5,613 nt of DNA from positions 1-5,613 of the forward strand of contig JAQUAR010000125.1 of the NCBI GenBank assembly GCA_028687155.1. Reading direction: 5' to 3'. The position numbers were made by a program, and so were the translations under genes. The notes below the pieces were generated by a model. It did no database searches and was not told where the DNA came from. It worked only from the letters and a program-made list of their open reading frames with translations. Positions 5,530 through 5,613 of the stretch are shown here, piece by piece (the first letter of the stretch is position 1; each line of letters begins with the position of its first letter). The DNA comes from Methylacidiphilaceae bacterium. GTDB taxonomy: Bacteria > Verrucomicrobiota > Verrucomicrobiia > Methylacidiphilales > Methylacidiphilaceae.

Positions 5530-5613
5530 ATGGGAGCGGCTGCAGAGGGAAAAGAGACAGGGACCGACGGCGGTACCATTCGTTTTTTTCGTGCGGGCGA
5601 TCGGGAGGTGGTT
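5530..5613 (+). CDS. Start of an unidentified gene, 3'-truncated by window
   Basis: ATG at 5530 is preceded by GGAGGAG (5521-5527), a strong Shine-Dalgarno sequence, and opens a frame of 28 codons that runs off the right edge. The visible residues are a Gly/Glu/Thr-rich lead (MGAAAEGKETGTDGG) and then TIRFFRAGDREVV, with no signal peptide, so the product is probably cytoplasmic. The short gap after the glycosyltransferase stop suggests co-transcription and a linked function. Too little is present to name a family. Confidence 0.65.
   Translation, partial: MGAAAEGKETGTDGGTIRFFRAGDREVV

Noticed and set aside
1..5613. tRNA, rRNA, CRISPR array, insertion sequence or strong intrinsic terminator
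   Set aside because: I saw no cloverleaf, spaced repeat array, transposase motif, terminal inverted repeats or GC hairpin followed by a T run between genes. Nearly all sequence is accounted for by coding regions.

Overview
The window is GC-rich (about 60% in the stretch I counted by hand) and comes from a Gram-negative bacterium. It encodes an outer-membrane beta-barrel protein ending in phenylalanine, a secreted trypsin-like protease and a penicillin-binding-type peptidase. The BBP2-type porin together with the two glycosyltransferases recalls acidophilic Verrucomicrobia (Methylacidiphilum/Methylacidimicrobium-like). That placement is an inference from general resemblance and is not proven by the sequence.

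Layout: (1) bases 2-646, plus strand, the 3' part of a D-Ala-D-Ala carboxypeptidase (peptidase family S11) whose start and catalytic SxxK serine lie left of the window. (2) 643-1680, minus strand, a complete GT4-family glycosyltransferase of the AviGT4-like type; its stop overlaps the stop of gene 1. (3) A 168-base divergent gap (1681-1848) holding a repeated palindromic 9-mer, an isolated perfect TTGACA, and a possible small ORF with a good Shine-Dalgarno sequence. (4) 1849-3069, plus strand, an exported HtrA-like serine protease without a PDZ domain. Its reading frame runs 438 bases into the antisense strand of the next gene. (5) 2632-4098, minus strand, an outer-membrane porin-like barrel (BBP2/OmpL-like). 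(6) A divergent gap of about 200 bases (4099-4298). (7) 4299-5510 (or from 4257), plus strand, a second, unrelated GT4-family glycosyltransferase. (8) From 5530, plus strand, the first 28 codons of an unidentified gene, 19 bases downstream and probably in the same transcript.

All recognisable products act on or in the cell envelope: murein trimming, glycan synthesis, periplasmic proteolysis and outer-membrane transport. Genes 1 to 7 alternate strand at every step, so most are probably transcribed singly; only the last two look like an operon. I see no RNA genes, CRISPR arrays, insertion sequences or attachment sites, and no gene-free stretch over 300 bases. No clearly new multi-gene system is visible. 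The points most worth checking are the long antisense overlap of the protease and porin genes and the small control region around 1650-1850.
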